A stretch of 64,000 nt of DNA from an alpha proteobacterium AAP38 (GTDB lineage: Bacteria > Pseudomonadota > Alphaproteobacteria > Azospirillales > Azospirillaceae). The translations under genes and the position numbers were made by a program. The stretch spans positions 124,001 through 188,000 of the forward strand of contig LJHR01000015.1 in the NCBI GenBank assembly GCA_001296005.1. The letters are read 5' to 3'. The notes under the pieces are model-generated. The model did not search any database, was not told the origin of the DNA, and was given only the letters and a program-made list of their open reading frames with translations. Positions 54,158 through 63,930 of this stretch are shown here, one piece after another. How positions within the stretch are numbered: the stretch's first letter is position 1; each line of letters starts with the position of its first letter.

Positions 54158-55996
54158 ATGGGTGGAAGCGGCAATCAACCGGTCATCGGTCGCCGTGGCT
54201 TTTTCTGTTCCTGCTGCGGTCTGGCCGCCTGGAGCATAGCCGGCGGTATGTTGAGCGGGCCGGCGCAGGCCACCGGGACCGACCCGGCCCTGGACGCATT
54301 CTTTGCCGAATGCTTTGCCCGCCAGGCCGCAAAATCTCCGGAACTGCGTACCTCCCTGGGGCTTCCGGGTGATCAGGGGGCCTGGGACGATCTGTCTGAT
54401 GCTGCCCTGGCCGCCGATGACGCGGCCCTGCGGGCCAATCTTGCCACCCTGCGCCGTGACTTCCCCGATGCGAAACTGTCCGCCAATGGGCGGCTGAACA
54501 AGGCGCTGTGGGAATATCAGGCAGAGGCGAAGCTGGCGGCTGCGCGCTGGCGCGGGAATGACTACCCCGCCGACCATTTCAATGGCCGCCACAGTGAGAT
54601 CATCGACACCCTGACCACCTATCACCCGATCCGGGACAAGGTGGGGGCGCAGGCCTGGCTGGCGCGCGTGACCCGCATCGATCAGCCCGTTGATCAGTTG
54701 ATCCAGGCGCTGCAGGAACGTGCTGACAAGGGCGTGATCGCCCCGCGCTTTTCCATGGAGAAGGCGCTGGCGGCTACCCGCGCCGTGCTGACGGGCCGGC
54801 CCTTTGTGTCGGGTGAGGGGCAGGAGACGGCGCTGCTGGCCGGCTTCCGGCGCAAGGTGGAGGCACTGGACCTGCCGGCCGCCGACAAGGCGGCACTGGT
54901 GGCAGAGGCGGAGAACCTGCTCTCCGCCCGCTTTGCGCCCGCCTGGGCCCGTCTGGCCAGCGCCATGGAAGGCTTACTGGCCAAGGCCGATGATCGCGAC
55001 GGGGTGTGGAAGCTGCCCGATGGCAACGCCTATTATCAGCATTGCTTGTCCCGCCATACCACCCTGCCCCTGAAGGCCTCAGATGTTCATGTGCTGGGTC
55101 TAGCGGAGGTGAAGCGCATCCATGCAGAGATGGAAACGATCAAGGACAAGGTCGGCTTCAAGGGTGATCTTCAAGCCTTCAACCAGTTCCTGCGCACCGA
55201 CCGCCAGTTCTATTTCGCAGAGGATGATGCGGGCCGTGAGGCCTATATCAAGGGGGCCAATCTGATCCTGGATCGGGTCAAGGACGTGCTGGACGGGCAG
55301 TTCAACCTGAAGCCCAAGGCCCCGCTGGTGGTGCAGCGGTTTGAGCGCTACCGCGAAGCCAGTTCCACTATCGCTCGCTACAGCCAGCCGGCGACCGACG
55401 GGTCCCGCCCCGGCATCTATTATGTCAACCTGTCCAATATGAAGGAGATGCCGATCTGGCAGATGGAGGTTCTGGCCTTCCATGAAGGTATTCCCGGCCA
55501 CCATATGCAGATCGCCCTGGCGCAGGAGGTGACGGGCCTGCCGGACTTCCGCCGGCATGATTTCCACACCGCCTATGTCGAAGGATGGGGCCTTTATTCG
55601 GAACGGCTGCCCAAGGAGCTGGGTTTCTATGCCGATCCCTATTCCGATTTCGGGCGCCTGACCTTCTCCCTGTGGCGGGCGCTGCGTCTGGTCATGGATA
55701 CGGGCATCCATGCCAAGCATTGGACGCGGGCACAGGCCATCGACTATTTCGTGGCCAATTCCGCCTTCACGCGGGAGGTGGCGGAGCGGGAGGTTGACCG
55801 CTACATCGTCTATCCCGGCCAGGCCTGCGCCTATTATGTTGGCATGCAGAAGATACTGGAACTGCGGGAGCGGGCGAAGAAGCGGCTGGGCAGCCGCTTC
55901 GATATCAAACACTTCCACGATACCGTCCTGGGCAATGGGTCGGTACCTCTGACTGTACTGGAGCAGGTGGTGGAAGGCTGGATCAGGAGCGTGTGA
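54158..55996 (+). CDS. DUF885 family exported protein, paralogue 2
   Basis: This 612-residue protein is a close paralogue of the gene at 39235-41091. The signal region GRRGFFCSCCGLAAWSIAGG contains a twin arginine and three cysteines, unlike paralogue 1. The zinc motif [12 protein letters not shown] lies near 442-453, followed by YVEGWGLYSERLPKELGF. GGGGGTGGGTA precedes the ATG at 54158. It converges on qor, with the two stop codons adjacent and no spacer. Confidence 0.88.
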   Translation: MGGSGNQPVIGRRGFFCSCCGLAAWSIAGGMLSGPAQATGTDPALDAFFAECFARQAAKSPELRTSLGLPGDQGAWDDLSDAALAADDAALRANLATLRRDFPDAKLSANGRLNKALWEYQAEAKLAAARWRGNDYPADHFNGRHSEIIDTLTTYHPIRDKVGAQAWLARVTRIDQPVDQLIQALQERADKGVIAPRFSMEKALAATRAVLTGRPFVSGEGQETALLAGFRRKVEALDLPAADKAALVAEAENLLSARFAPAWARLASAMEGLLAKADDRDGVWKLPDGNAYYQHCLSRHTTLPLKASDVHVLGLAEVKRIHAEMETIKDKVGFKGDLQAFNQFLRTDRQFYFAEDDAGREAYIKGANLILDRVKDVLDGQFNLKPKAPLVVQRFERYREASSTIARYSQPATDGSRPGIYYVNLSNMKEMPIWQMEVLAFHEGIPGHHMQIALAQEVTGLPDFRRHDFHTAYVEGWGLYSERLPKELGFYADPYSDFGRLTFSLWRALRLVMDTGIHAKHWTRAQAIDYFVANSAFTREVAEREVDRYIVYPGQACAYYVGMQKILELRERAKKRLGSRFDIKHFHDTVLGNGSVPLTVLEQVVEGWIRSV

Positions 55997-56971
55997 TCAC
56001 GGGATCAGGACCGTCGCGCCGGTGGTTGCCCGTGCTTCCAGTGCGCGGTGGGCGTTGGCCACGTCGCGCAGGGCGAAACGCTGATTGACCTGCACCTTCA
56101 CTTGTCCTGCCTTCACCACGGCGAGCAGATCGTCCGCCATGGACACCAATTCGTCCCGTGTGCCGGCATAATGCTGTACCGATGGCCGGGTTAGGAACAG
56201 GCCGCCCTTGCGGTTCAACAGGCCGATATCAAAGGGCGGTACCGCACCGGAGGCGTTGCCATAGCTGACCATCAGGCCGCGTCGGCGCAGACAATCCAGA
56301 GAGCGGTCGAACGTATCCTTGCCGACACCGTCATAGACGACGTCAACGCCCTGCCCGCCCGTGACCTCCCGTACGCGGGCGACCACATCCTCGTCGCGAT
56401 AAAGGATGACATGGTGGCAGCCATTGGCGGTTGCCAACGCCGCCTTCTCCGCCGATCCCACCGTGCCGATGACGATGGCACCCAAGGCGTTTGCCCATTG
56501 GCAGGCAATGGAACCCACCCCGCCGGCGGCGGCATGGATCAGGACAATATCGCCCTGTTTCACGTGGAACGTCTGACGCAGAAGATACTGCGCCGTCAAG
56601 CCCTGCAGCAGCATGGAGGCTGCAACCTCATCACTGAGCCAGTCGGGCAGAAGGATCAGCTTGTCCGCCGGGATCAGCCGATGCTGGGCATAGGCACCCA
56701 GCGGCGATTGGCCATAACCGACCCGGTCGCCGGGTGCGAGGCCGGTCACCCCCTCGCCCACCGCTTCCACAATCCCCGCCCCCTCCATGCCCGGCGTGAA
56801 CGGTAGGGGGGCGGGATAAAGGCCGGTACGGAAATAGACGTCGATGAAGTTCAGGCCGATGGCGGTGTGCCGGATCAGTGCCTGGCCCAGCCCTGGCTTG
56901 CCGATCTGCACCTTCTGCCAGCGCAAAACCTCTGGCCCGCCCGTCTGTTCGACAAGGATGGCGTTCGTCAT
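55997..56971 (-). CDS. qor: NADPH:quinone oxidoreductase (zeta-crystallin type)
   Basis: This 324-residue MDR-superfamily reductase has no zinc ligands. The nucleotide-binding loop is IHAAAGGVGSIACQWANALG near residues 145-164 and the catalytic-region segment is GLNFIDVYFRTGLYP. It reduces quinones with NADPH. A parS-like site is embedded in the codons for TFHVKQ at 56556-56571. It abuts the DUF885 gene. Confidence 0.93.
   Translation of the reverse strand: MTNAILVEQTGGPEVLRWQKVQIGKPGLGQALIRHTAIGLNFIDVYFRTGLYPAPLPFTPGMEGAGIVEAVGEGVTGLAPGDRVGYGQSPLGAYAQHRLIPADKLILLPDWLSDEVAASMLLQGLTAQYLLRQTFHVKQGDIVLIHAAAGGVGSIACQWANALGAIVIGTVGSAEKAALATANGCHHVILYRDEDVVARVREVTGGQGVDVVYDGVGKDTFDRSLDCLRRRGLMVSYGNASGAVPPFDIGLLNRKGGLFLTRPSVQHYAGTRDELVSMADDLLAVVKAGQVKVQVNQRFALRDVANAHRALEARATTGATVLIP
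56556..56571. other. parS-like centromere site 3 (inside qor)
   Basis: The minus strand reads CGTTCCACGTGAAACA, one mismatch from the alternative parS consensus TGTTCCACGTGAAACA. It lies within qor, about 11.3 kb right of the origin candidate. Confidence 0.6.
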
Positions 56972-57030
56972 GATAGGACCTTGGAAATGGGGGGCCGGGA
57001 TGCGATGTGGCGCATCCCGGCGATGGGCAA

Positions 57031-57723
57031 TCAGCCCAGATGCTTCTTCAGGAACTCGGCAGAGCGGCCATGGGCCAGTTGCGCATCGCCATCATGGTAA
57101 TGCTTGCCGCCGATGCGCGTGAAGGCGTGGTCGCGTTCGGGATAGACATGGACCTCCACCAGGAAATTGCCGGCCACAGCCTCCTTGATGGCGTTCTGCG
57201 CCTCCGGTGGTACGAACCCGTCTTGACCCGCGATGTGCAGCAGCAGCGGCTTGGTGATGGCTGACACTTCCCCGATATCCTTGTCGATGCCGACCCCGTA
57301 ATAGGAGACGGAGGCATCGATATCGGTGCGCGTTGCCATCAGATAAGCCAGCTTGCCACCCAGGCAGAAACCGACGCAGCCGACCTTGCCCGTGACGCCG
57401 GGATACTGACGGATGAAGGACAGGGTGGTGGCCAGATCCTCCACCCCCTTCACCTCGTTGAAACCCTGATAGAGCTGAAACGCCTTTTGCCATTCGGCTT
57501 CGCTCTGATCGGTGATCTGCACGCCCGGTTCCTGCCGCCAGAACAGGTCGGGTGCGATAGCGAAATAGCCGGCGGCGGCATATTTGTCCGCAATGGCGCG
57601 CAGGTTGGCGTTAACGCCAAAAATTTCCTGGATGATGATCATGGCCGGGCCCTTGCCGCTGGCCGGGGCGGCCAGATAGGCGCCAAAGCTGCCATCGGAC
57701 GACTGGATCGAAACGTCGGGCAT
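57031..57723 (-). CDS. Dienelactone hydrolase family protein
   Basis: This 230-residue alpha/beta hydrolase starts at ATG 57723, with AAGGAT upstream. The nucleophile is C120 in VGFCLGGK, the acid D168 in GQDGFVPP and the histidine H199 in PERDHAF, close to the C123/D171/H202 triad of characterised dienelactone hydrolases. IIIQEIFGVNANLRAIAD carries the conserved Glu. Substrate unknown; no other ring-cleavage genes are near. The DUF255 gene lies 43 bp upstream on the same strand. Confidence 0.92.
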   Translation of the reverse strand: MPDVSIQSSDGSFGAYLAAPASGKGPAMIIIQEIFGVNANLRAIADKYAAAGYFAIAPDLFWRQEPGVQITDQSEAEWQKAFQLYQGFNEVKGVEDLATTLSFIRQYPGVTGKVGCVGFCLGGKLAYLMATRTDIDASVSYYGVGIDKDIGEVSAITKPLLLHIAGQDGFVPPEAQNAIKEAVAGNFLVEVHVYPERDHAFTRIGGKHYHDGDAQLAHGRSAEFLKKHLG

Positions 57724-57766
57724 CGGGATATCCTTCCTTGTAATCGACAGATGAAATGGAGCGGGA

Positions 57767-59821
57767 TCATCCGCCCAGCAGGGCGGCAAGGTCTGTGGCC
57801 GCCGTCACGGGGGCCGAACAATGCTGTTCCTGACAAAGATAAGCGGTCGCATGGCCTTTAACCATGCTTTTGCCTGCGGCGGGATGATGCGGGGGCAGTA
57901 TCGGATCATTCGCTCCGCGACAGAGCAGGACGAGATTTGGATGCCATTTCTCCAGCGCCACGCGGCGCAGGGCGGCGGTCCCGGCATCGTCCGGGTCACC
58001 GACAATCACCAGCATCTGGCCATGCAGACGCAGATCCACGCCGTTCAAGAACCCGGCAAGCGGGAAGAAGTTCCGCCCTACTTCGCCGGCGAACGCGGTG
58101 ATCAGGGCATCGGCCCGCTGCCGCCAGATATCCTCCCCCGTCAGCAGCCATAGACGGCTGAACAGCCCGACCAGGGTGCCATTGCCGGCGGGAACGGCAT
58201 TGTCATGGGCATGTCGCGGGCGGCGGATCAGATCATCGGCATCATCCGCCGTGATGAAATAGCCGCCGTCGCCATCATCATGGAAATGTCGTTCCACCTT
58301 CTCCAGCCAGCTGATGGCCTGGGTTAGATAAGCACCCTGCCCCGTCACCTCATAAAGGGTGATGGCGGACCGTGCCATGTTGACATGGTCCTCCAGGGTG
58401 CCGCGATGGCGTGCCTGCCCATCGCGGAATGAATGCAGCAGGCGTCCATCAGCGGTGGACATGCGGTCGACGACAAAACCGAAGGCACGGGTGGCCGCCG
58501 AAAGCCAATCTGCCCGGTCCAGAACGGCCCCGGCCCGTGCCAGAGCCGCAATCATCAGGCCATTCCAATCGGCCAGAACCTTGTCGTCCCAGCCGGGTCG
58601 CACCCGCCCCGCACGGGCCGATAGAAGGATGGTGCGACAGCGGGCGAGAATGGCCTCGGTGCCTGCATCCGCCAGACCGTTCTCATGCATGCGGTTCAGG
58701 ATCGTGTGGCCTTCCCAGTTGCCCTCCACCATCACGTCATAGATGCGGCAGAACAGGTCGGCATCATCGGCGGGCAGCAGGCGGCGGATTTCTCCGTCGG
58801 TCCAGACATAAAACTTGCCCTCCTCCCCCTCGCTGTCGGCATCCAGGGAGGCGGCGAAGCCTCCATCCTCTGCCACCATCTCAGCCAGGACCCAATCGGC
58901 CGTTTCGGTAATCCGGGCCTGCAGCAGCGGATCGCGCGTTTCCTGCCACACGGTCAGCATCAGGTCGATCAGCTGGGCATTGTCGTAAAGCATCTTTTCG
59001 AAATGCGGGACCAGCCATTCCGCATCCACGGAGTAACGGGCGAAGCCGCCACCCAGATGGTCATAGATGCCGCCCTGGGCCATGCGCGTCACTGTCTGGA
59101 TCGTTGCGGTGGCGAATTGCTGCCGCCCCGTATGACGGAACGCACGCCACAGCAGGTCGAAAATGCCCGGCTGCGGGAATTTCGGTGCATCGCCGATCCC
59201 GCCCCAGACGGGATCTACCTCACGCACCAGCCTGTCAGCCACCTGGATCAGGGTGTCAGGGGTGATAGCATCCCCCGGTCGTCCGGCGGCCAGATTATCC
59301 ATGGCACTGGTCAGGGCTTGGACATTGCGCTCCACCTTCGCCGGTTCTTCCGCAAAGGTCTGTGCAACAATCTGCAACACTTCTGGAAAGCCCGGTCGGC
59401 CCCAACGCCGCTCCGGCGGGAAATAGGTACCACCCCAGAACGGGTGCCCATCGGGCGTCAGGAACATGGTCAGCGGCCAGCCGCCCTGCTGACCCAACAA
59501 GCTCAAGGCCTGCTGATAAATATGGTCCAGGTCGGGACGTTCCTCCCGATCGACCTTGATATTGATGAACAGCTTGTTCATCAGGCTGGCAATGGCGGGG
59601 TTCTCAAAGCTTTCATGGGCCATGACATGGCACCAGTGACAGGCGGCATAGCCGACCGACAGCAGGATGGGCTTCCCCTCCGCCTTCGCCTTGTTCAGCG
59701 CTTGCGCACCCCATGCCATCCAGTCCACGGGATTGTCCATGTGCTGGCGCAGATAGGGGCTGGTTTCCCGGTGCAGCAGATTGCCAGCACCGCGATGGGC
59801 GCTGTTCGGGGGCGTGGCCAT
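57767..59821 (-). CDS. Thioredoxin-domain protein of the DUF255 / YyaL family
   Basis: This 684-residue cytoplasmic protein has an N-terminal thioredoxin-like domain with CHWC at residues 61-64 and [14 protein letters not shown], then a large alpha/alpha barrel of the six-hairpin glycosidase type (about 200-650). Related to the human SPATA20 protein and bacterial YyaL. The biochemical role is not established. Translation probably continues into the dienelactone hydrolase gene on the same transcript. Confidence 0.9.
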   Translation of the reverse strand: MATPPNSAHRGAGNLLHRETSPYLRQHMDNPVDWMAWGAQALNKAKAEGKPILLSVGYAACHWCHVMAHESFENPAIASLMNKLFINIKVDREERPDLDHIYQQALSLLGQQGGWPLTMFLTPDGHPFWGGTYFPPERRWGRPGFPEVLQIVAQTFAEEPAKVERNVQALTSAMDNLAAGRPGDAITPDTLIQVADRLVREVDPVWGGIGDAPKFPQPGIFDLLWRAFRHTGRQQFATATIQTVTRMAQGGIYDHLGGGFARYSVDAEWLVPHFEKMLYDNAQLIDLMLTVWQETRDPLLQARITETADWVLAEMVAEDGGFAASLDADSEGEEGKFYVWTDGEIRRLLPADDADLFCRIYDVMVEGNWEGHTILNRMHENGLADAGTEAILARCRTILLSARAGRVRPGWDDKVLADWNGLMIAALARAGAVLDRADWLSAATRAFGFVVDRMSTADGRLLHSFRDGQARHRGTLEDHVNMARSAITLYEVTGQGAYLTQAISWLEKVERHFHDDGDGGYFITADDADDLIRRPRHAHDNAVPAGNGTLVGLFSRLWLLTGEDIWRQRADALITAFAGEVGRNFFPLAGFLNGVDLRLHGQMLVIVGDPDDAGTAALRRVALEKWHPNLVLLCRGANDPILPPHHPAAGKSMVKGHATAYLCQEQHCSAPVTAATDLAALLGG

Positions 59822-59953
59822 GTCTCATCCTTTGCCGGGTCCGCCCATCATGACGCCAATCCATGACGGGCCTGTGAAGAACAGATAGTTTATCCTTGTG
59901 TCAAACCCAGGGTACGGGAAAAATCGCGCCAGATCAGAGGGAGGCCGGAAGCC

Positions 59954-60217
59954 ATGAAGGTGACCATCAATATCGATTGCACACCGGAAGAGGCGCGGAC
60001 CTTCCTGGGCCTGCCGGATGTGCAGCCCATGCAGACGGCCCTGATGCAGCAATTGCAGGATCAGATGTCGGCTAATATGAAGGCCATGGACCCGGAAACC
60101 ATGATGAAGACCTGGCTGCCCGTGGGGCTGCAGGGCATCGAGCAGTTTCAGAAAATGATGTGGTCACAGATGTCCAGCGCCATGGGTGGCGCACCGACAA
60201 AGGATGGTAAGAAGTGA
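59954..60217 (+). CDS. DUF6489-like small protein
   Basis: This 87-residue protein starts at ATG 59954, preceded by AGAGGGAGG. MKVTINIDCTPEEARTFLGL is a characteristic start of a small alphaproteobacterial family I know as DUF6489; the rest is a Met/Gln-rich helix (QTALMQQLQDQMSANMKAMD). Function unknown. Its stop overlaps the GTG start of the ferredoxin gene (GTGA), so translation is coupled. Confidence 0.8.
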   Translation: MKVTINIDCTPEEARTFLGLPDVQPMQTALMQQLQDQMSANMKAMDPETMMKTWLPVGLQGIEQFQKMMWSQMSSAMGGAPTKDGKK

Positions 60218-60603
60218 GTGACGACGTGAAGGCCGATCCCGCGCCCTATTACCGCGCCCATGTTTTTGTCTGCACCAATGAGCGGGAGGCTGGACACCCC
60301 CGTGGCTGCTGCCGCGAGAAGGGCGGGGATGAGCTGCGCGACTATATGAAGAAGAAGGCCACCGGCCTGGGCCTCGGCAAGGCGGTACGCATCAATAATG
60401 CCGGCTGCCTGGATCGCTGCGAGCTGGGCCCCGTCCTTGTCATCTATCCCGAGGGTGTCTGGTACGCCGTGACCAGCAAGGCGGATGTGGATGAGGTGCT
60501 GCAAACCCATCTGGTGGAGGGTAAGCGCGTTGACCGGCTGATGCTGCAGCCCACCGACAAGCTGCCCGCCGATATCGTCGCCCGCCGGGCGGCGGCTGAT
60601 TGA
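60214..60603 (+). CDS. Thioredoxin-like [2Fe-2S] ferredoxin
   Basis: This 129-residue protein has a GTG start at 60214, overlapping the previous stop. Cluster ligands are visible: C20, C32 (or C33), C65 and C69 in HVFVCTNE, HPRGCCREK and NNAGCLDRCELGP. The C-x11-12-C...C-x3-C pattern is that of Shethna-type, thioredoxin-fold ferredoxins. The electron partner is unknown. A parS site follows immediately, then mnmE. Confidence 0.9.
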   Translation: MSDDVKADPAPYYRAHVFVCTNEREAGHPRGCCREKGGDELRDYMKKKATGLGLGKAVRINNAGCLDRCELGPVLVIYPEGVWYAVTSKADVDEVLQTHLVEGKRVDRLMLQPTDKLPADIVARRAAAD

Positions 60604-60619
60604 TGTTTCACGTGAAACA
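60604..60619. other. Consensus parS centromere site 4
   Basis: TGTTTCACGTGAAACA is a perfect 16-bp parS palindrome in the short gap before mnmE, about 15.3 kb right of the proposed origin. Confidence 0.9.
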
Positions 60620-60625
60620 CGCTTG

Positions 60626-61945
60626 ATGCGCGCCGATACGATCTTCGCCCTGGCCTCTGCCCCCGGTCGCGCCGGCGTGCAGGTAATCCGCATTTCCGGC
60701 CCTGATGCCGGTGCGGTGCTGTCGCGGCTGACGGGCCGGCCCCTACCCCCGCCGCGACAGGCGGCATTGGTGGGCTTGCGTGACCCGGTCACGGGCGAAC
60801 TGTTCGACAAGGCCCTGGTCCTGTCCTTTCCCACCCCCGGCAGCTTCACGGGTGAGGATGTGGTGGAGCTGCATCTGCATGGTGGCCGTGCCGTCCTGTC
60901 GGCGGCGACGCAAGCCTTGACGGGTCTAGGCCTGCGCGTGGCCGAACCGGGGGAATTCAGCCGCCGTGCCTTCGAGCATGGCAAGCTGGACCTGACGGAG
61001 GCGGAGGCCATCGCCGATCTGGTAGATGCCGAAACGGCGGCGCAGCGGCGTCAGGCGCTGCGCCAGATGGAAGGCGCGCTGGGTCAGCTCTATGACGGTT
61101 GGCGTCACCGCCTGACCCGCGCGCTGGCGCATCTGGAGGCCGATATCGACTTCCCGGATGAGGATCTGCCCGGGGGCCTGTCCGATGCCGTGCGGCCGGT
61201 AGTGGTGGGGCTGGTGGCCGAATTGTCGGCGCATCTGGCCGATCAGGGCCGTGGGGAGCGGCTGCGCGACGGTATCTCAATTGCCATCCTGGGCGCGCCC
61301 AATGCCGGCAAATCCAGCCTGCTGAATGCAATTGCCCGACGCGATGTCGCCATTGTGTCGAACCAGGCCGGCACGACGCGTGATGTGATTGAGGTGCAGT
61401 TGGATTTGGGTGGCTACCCCGTCCTGCTGGCCGATACGGCGGGCCTGCGCGATGCCGCCGATTTGGTGGAAACAGAGGGCATTCGCCGCGCCCTGGACCG
61501 GGCGGCCAAGGCCGATCTGAAACTGCTGGTCTTTGATGGCGGTGAATTGCCTGACCCGGCCACCCTGGCCCTGGCCGATGATGACGCCATCCTGGTGATG
61601 AACAAGGCCGACCTGCCCGGCGCTGTCGCACCGCTGGTTGGTCGCCCCATCCTGCCGATCTCGGCCCGCACCGGAGAGGGTGTGCCTGCCCTGCTGGCGG
61701 CCCTGGAACAGGCTGTTGCCGCCCGCTACGCCCCCTCCGGCGCCCCTGCCCTGACCCGTGCCCGCCATCGGTCGGCGCTGGAGGAATGTCGGGAGAATTT
61801 GCATCGGGCGCTGCAGGCCCCGTTGCCGGAACTGGCGGCGGAGGATGTGCGTCTGGCCGTCCGCGCCCTGGGACGCATCACGGGTCGGGTGGATGTGGAG
61901 GATCTGCTGGACGTGATCTTCCGCGATTTCTGCATCGGGAAGTGA
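60626..61945 (+). CDS. mnmE: tRNA modification GTPase MnmE
   Basis: With MnmG it makes the cmnm5 modification of wobble uridine in tRNA. From ATG 60626 it is 439 residues (a TTG lies one codon earlier). The N-terminal TrmE domain binds tetrahydrofolate; the G domain has GAPNAGKSSLLN near residues 220-231, DTAGLRDAADLVETEGI and NKAD; the C-terminal CIGK carries the conserved cysteine. mnmG follows 61 bp downstream, and rsmG and probably parAB come next, the standard alphaproteobacterial order near the origin. Confidence 0.97.
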   Translation: MRADTIFALASAPGRAGVQVIRISGPDAGAVLSRLTGRPLPPPRQAALVGLRDPVTGELFDKALVLSFPTPGSFTGEDVVELHLHGGRAVLSAATQALTGLGLRVAEPGEFSRRAFEHGKLDLTEAEAIADLVDAETAAQRRQALRQMEGALGQLYDGWRHRLTRALAHLEADIDFPDEDLPGGLSDAVRPVVVGLVAELSAHLADQGRGERLRDGISIAILGAPNAGKSSLLNAIARRDVAIVSNQAGTTRDVIEVQLDLGGYPVLLADTAGLRDAADLVETEGIRRALDRAAKADLKLLVFDGGELPDPATLALADDDAILVMNKADLPGAVAPLVGRPILPISARTGEGVPALLAALEQAVAARYAPSGAPALTRARHRSALEECRENLHRALQAPLPELAAEDVRLAVRALGRITGRVDVEDLLDVIFRDFCIGK

Positions 61946-62006
61946 CGGTGCCCCATGCGCCCCTGCCCTTTGACTAGAGCGCCGCGCGCGCTTATCTTCC
62001 CGCCCC

Positions 62007-63875
62007 ATGCAGCACTATGATGTGATCGTGGTTGGCGGCGGCCATGCGGGATGCGAGGCGGCGGCCGCGGCGGCGCGTGCGGGGGCCCGTACGGCGCTGG
62101 TGACCCACAAGACGGAAACCATTGGCGAGATGTCGTGCAACCCGGCCATCGGTGGCCTGGGCAAGGGGCATCTCGTGCGCGAGATTGATGCGCTGGATGG
62201 TGTCATGGGCCGGGTGACGGACCAGGGCGGTATTCAGTTCCGCATCCTGAACCGGTCCAAGGGACCGGCCGTGCGGGGGCCGCGCGCCCAGGCCGACCGC
62301 AATCTGTACCGTCAGGCCATGCAGAAGGCGCTGGCTGAACAGCCCAACCTGGACATCATTGCCGCCGCCGCCGAGGATCTGATCATCGATGCCTCTGGCG
62401 CCTGCGCCGGCATCGTGACCGGTGACGGGCGTGAAATTCGCTCCGGCGCCGTGGTCCTGACCACCGGCACCTTCCTGCGTGGTCTGATCCATATCGGGGA
62501 GGAGAAGATCCCCGCGGGCCGTGTGGGTGAAGAACCCGCCATCGGCCTGTCCCTGACGCTGGAGAAGTTGGGCTTTAACCTGGGCCGGCTGAAGACGGGC
62601 ACGCCTCCGCGCCTGGATGGCAAGACCATTGATTGGGCAGGGCTGGAGATGCAGCCGGGCGATAATCCGCCCCCGCCCTTCTCCACCCTGACCGACCGCA
62701 TCACGACGCCGCAGATCGACTGCGCCATCACCTACACCACGCTGGAGGTCCATCGGATCATCCGCGACAATATCCACCGCGCGCCCATGTATTCGGGTCA
62801 GATTGAGGGGGTGGGTCCCCGCTACTGCCCCAGCGTGGAGGATAAGGTCGTTCGCTTTGCCGATAAGGAACGGCACCAGATTTTCCTGGAGCCAGAGGGT
62901 CTGGATGATGACACGGTCTATCCCAATGGCATCTCCACCTCCCTGCCGCGCGATGTGCAGTTGGATATTCTGAAGAACATCCCCGGCCTGGAACATGTGC
63001 GCATGATCCGGCCCGGCTATGCCATTGAGTATGATTATGTTGATCCGCGTGAACTGACCCGGACGTTGGAAACCCGCCGCCTGCCCCGCCTGTTTCTGGC
63101 CGGGCAGATCAATGGCACCACGGGGTATGAGGAAGCAGCCGCACAGGGGCTGATTGCGGGCGTCAATGCGGCGTTGGCCGTGACTGGTTCGGCACCCTTC
63201 GTCCTTGACCGGGCGGAGGCTTATATCGGTGTGCTGATTGATGATCTGATCACGCGCGGCACGTCTGAGCCTTACCGGATGTTCACCAGCCGGGCTGAAT
63301 ACCGCCTGCTGCTGCGTGCCGACAATGCCGACCAGCGTCTCACCGACCGTGGCCTGGCCATCGGTCTGGTGGGCAGCCGGCGGCAGGCGCATTGGGCGGA
63401 GAAGAAGCAGGCCCTGGCGCATGCCCGCGATCTGGTCACAGGCCTGTCGGCTACGCCGAACGAGCTGGAAAAGCACGGGCTGCATATCAACAAGGATGGC
63501 GTGAGGCGTAACGCGCTGGACCTGCTGCGCTATCCCGAGATCGACTTCCCGCGTCTGTGTCAGGTCTGGCCAGAACTCTCATCCCTGTCGCCCGACATTG
63601 CGGAGCAGGTGGAGATTGATGGCAAGTATGCGGGATATCTGGACCGGCAGGAGGCGGATATCCGCGCCTTCCGCAAGGATGAGGCGCTGGAACTGCCTGC
63701 CGATCTGAACCCCGACAGCATCGCCTCCCTTTCGACGGAAATCCGCCAGAAGCTGAAGGCCACGCGTCCCGCCACGCTGGGGGCGGCTGCCCGTATTCCG
63801 GGTATGACGCCGGCTGCCCTCACCTCCCTGTTGCGACATGTCAAGAAGCGTGGGGGCGACCGTGGCGCCGCGTAA
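62007..63875 (+). CDS. mnmG: tRNA uridine 5-carboxymethylaminomethyl modification enzyme MnmG
   Basis: This 622-residue FAD protein is the partner of MnmE. The FAD-binding start is [20 protein letters not shown] and [20 protein letters not shown] is the family signature; [20 protein letters not shown] lies near residues 370-389. Length and motifs match the long (class I) MnmG. It overlaps the possible GTG start of rsmG by a few bases. Confidence 0.98.
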   Translation: MQHYDVIVVGGGHAGCEAAAAAARAGARTALVTHKTETIGEMSCNPAIGGLGKGHLVREIDALDGVMGRVTDQGGIQFRILNRSKGPAVRGPRAQADRNLYRQAMQKALAEQPNLDIIAAAAEDLIIDASGACAGIVTGDGREIRSGAVVLTTGTFLRGLIHIGEEKIPAGRVGEEPAIGLSLTLEKLGFNLGRLKTGTPPRLDGKTIDWAGLEMQPGDNPPPPFSTLTDRITTPQIDCAITYTTLEVHRIIRDNIHRAPMYSGQIEGVGPRYCPSVEDKVVRFADKERHQIFLEPEGLDDDTVYPNGISTSLPRDVQLDILKNIPGLEHVRMIRPGYAIEYDYVDPRELTRTLETRRLPRLFLAGQINGTTGYEEAAAQGLIAGVNAALAVTGSAPFVLDRAEAYIGVLIDDLITRGTSEPYRMFTSRAEYRLLLRADNADQRLTDRGLAIGLVGSRRQAHWAEKKQALAHARDLVTGLSATPNELEKHGLHINKDGVRRNALDLLRYPEIDFPRLCQVWPELSSLSPDIAEQVEIDGKYAGYLDRQEADIRAFRKDEALELPADLNPDSIASLSTEIRQKLKATRPATLGAAARIPGMTPAALTSLLRHVKKRGGDRGAA

Positions 63876-63930
63876 ACCATCCAAACCGCTCAAGCTGCCG
63901 CCCATGCCCCGCCCGCCGGGGCCGCCGCCG

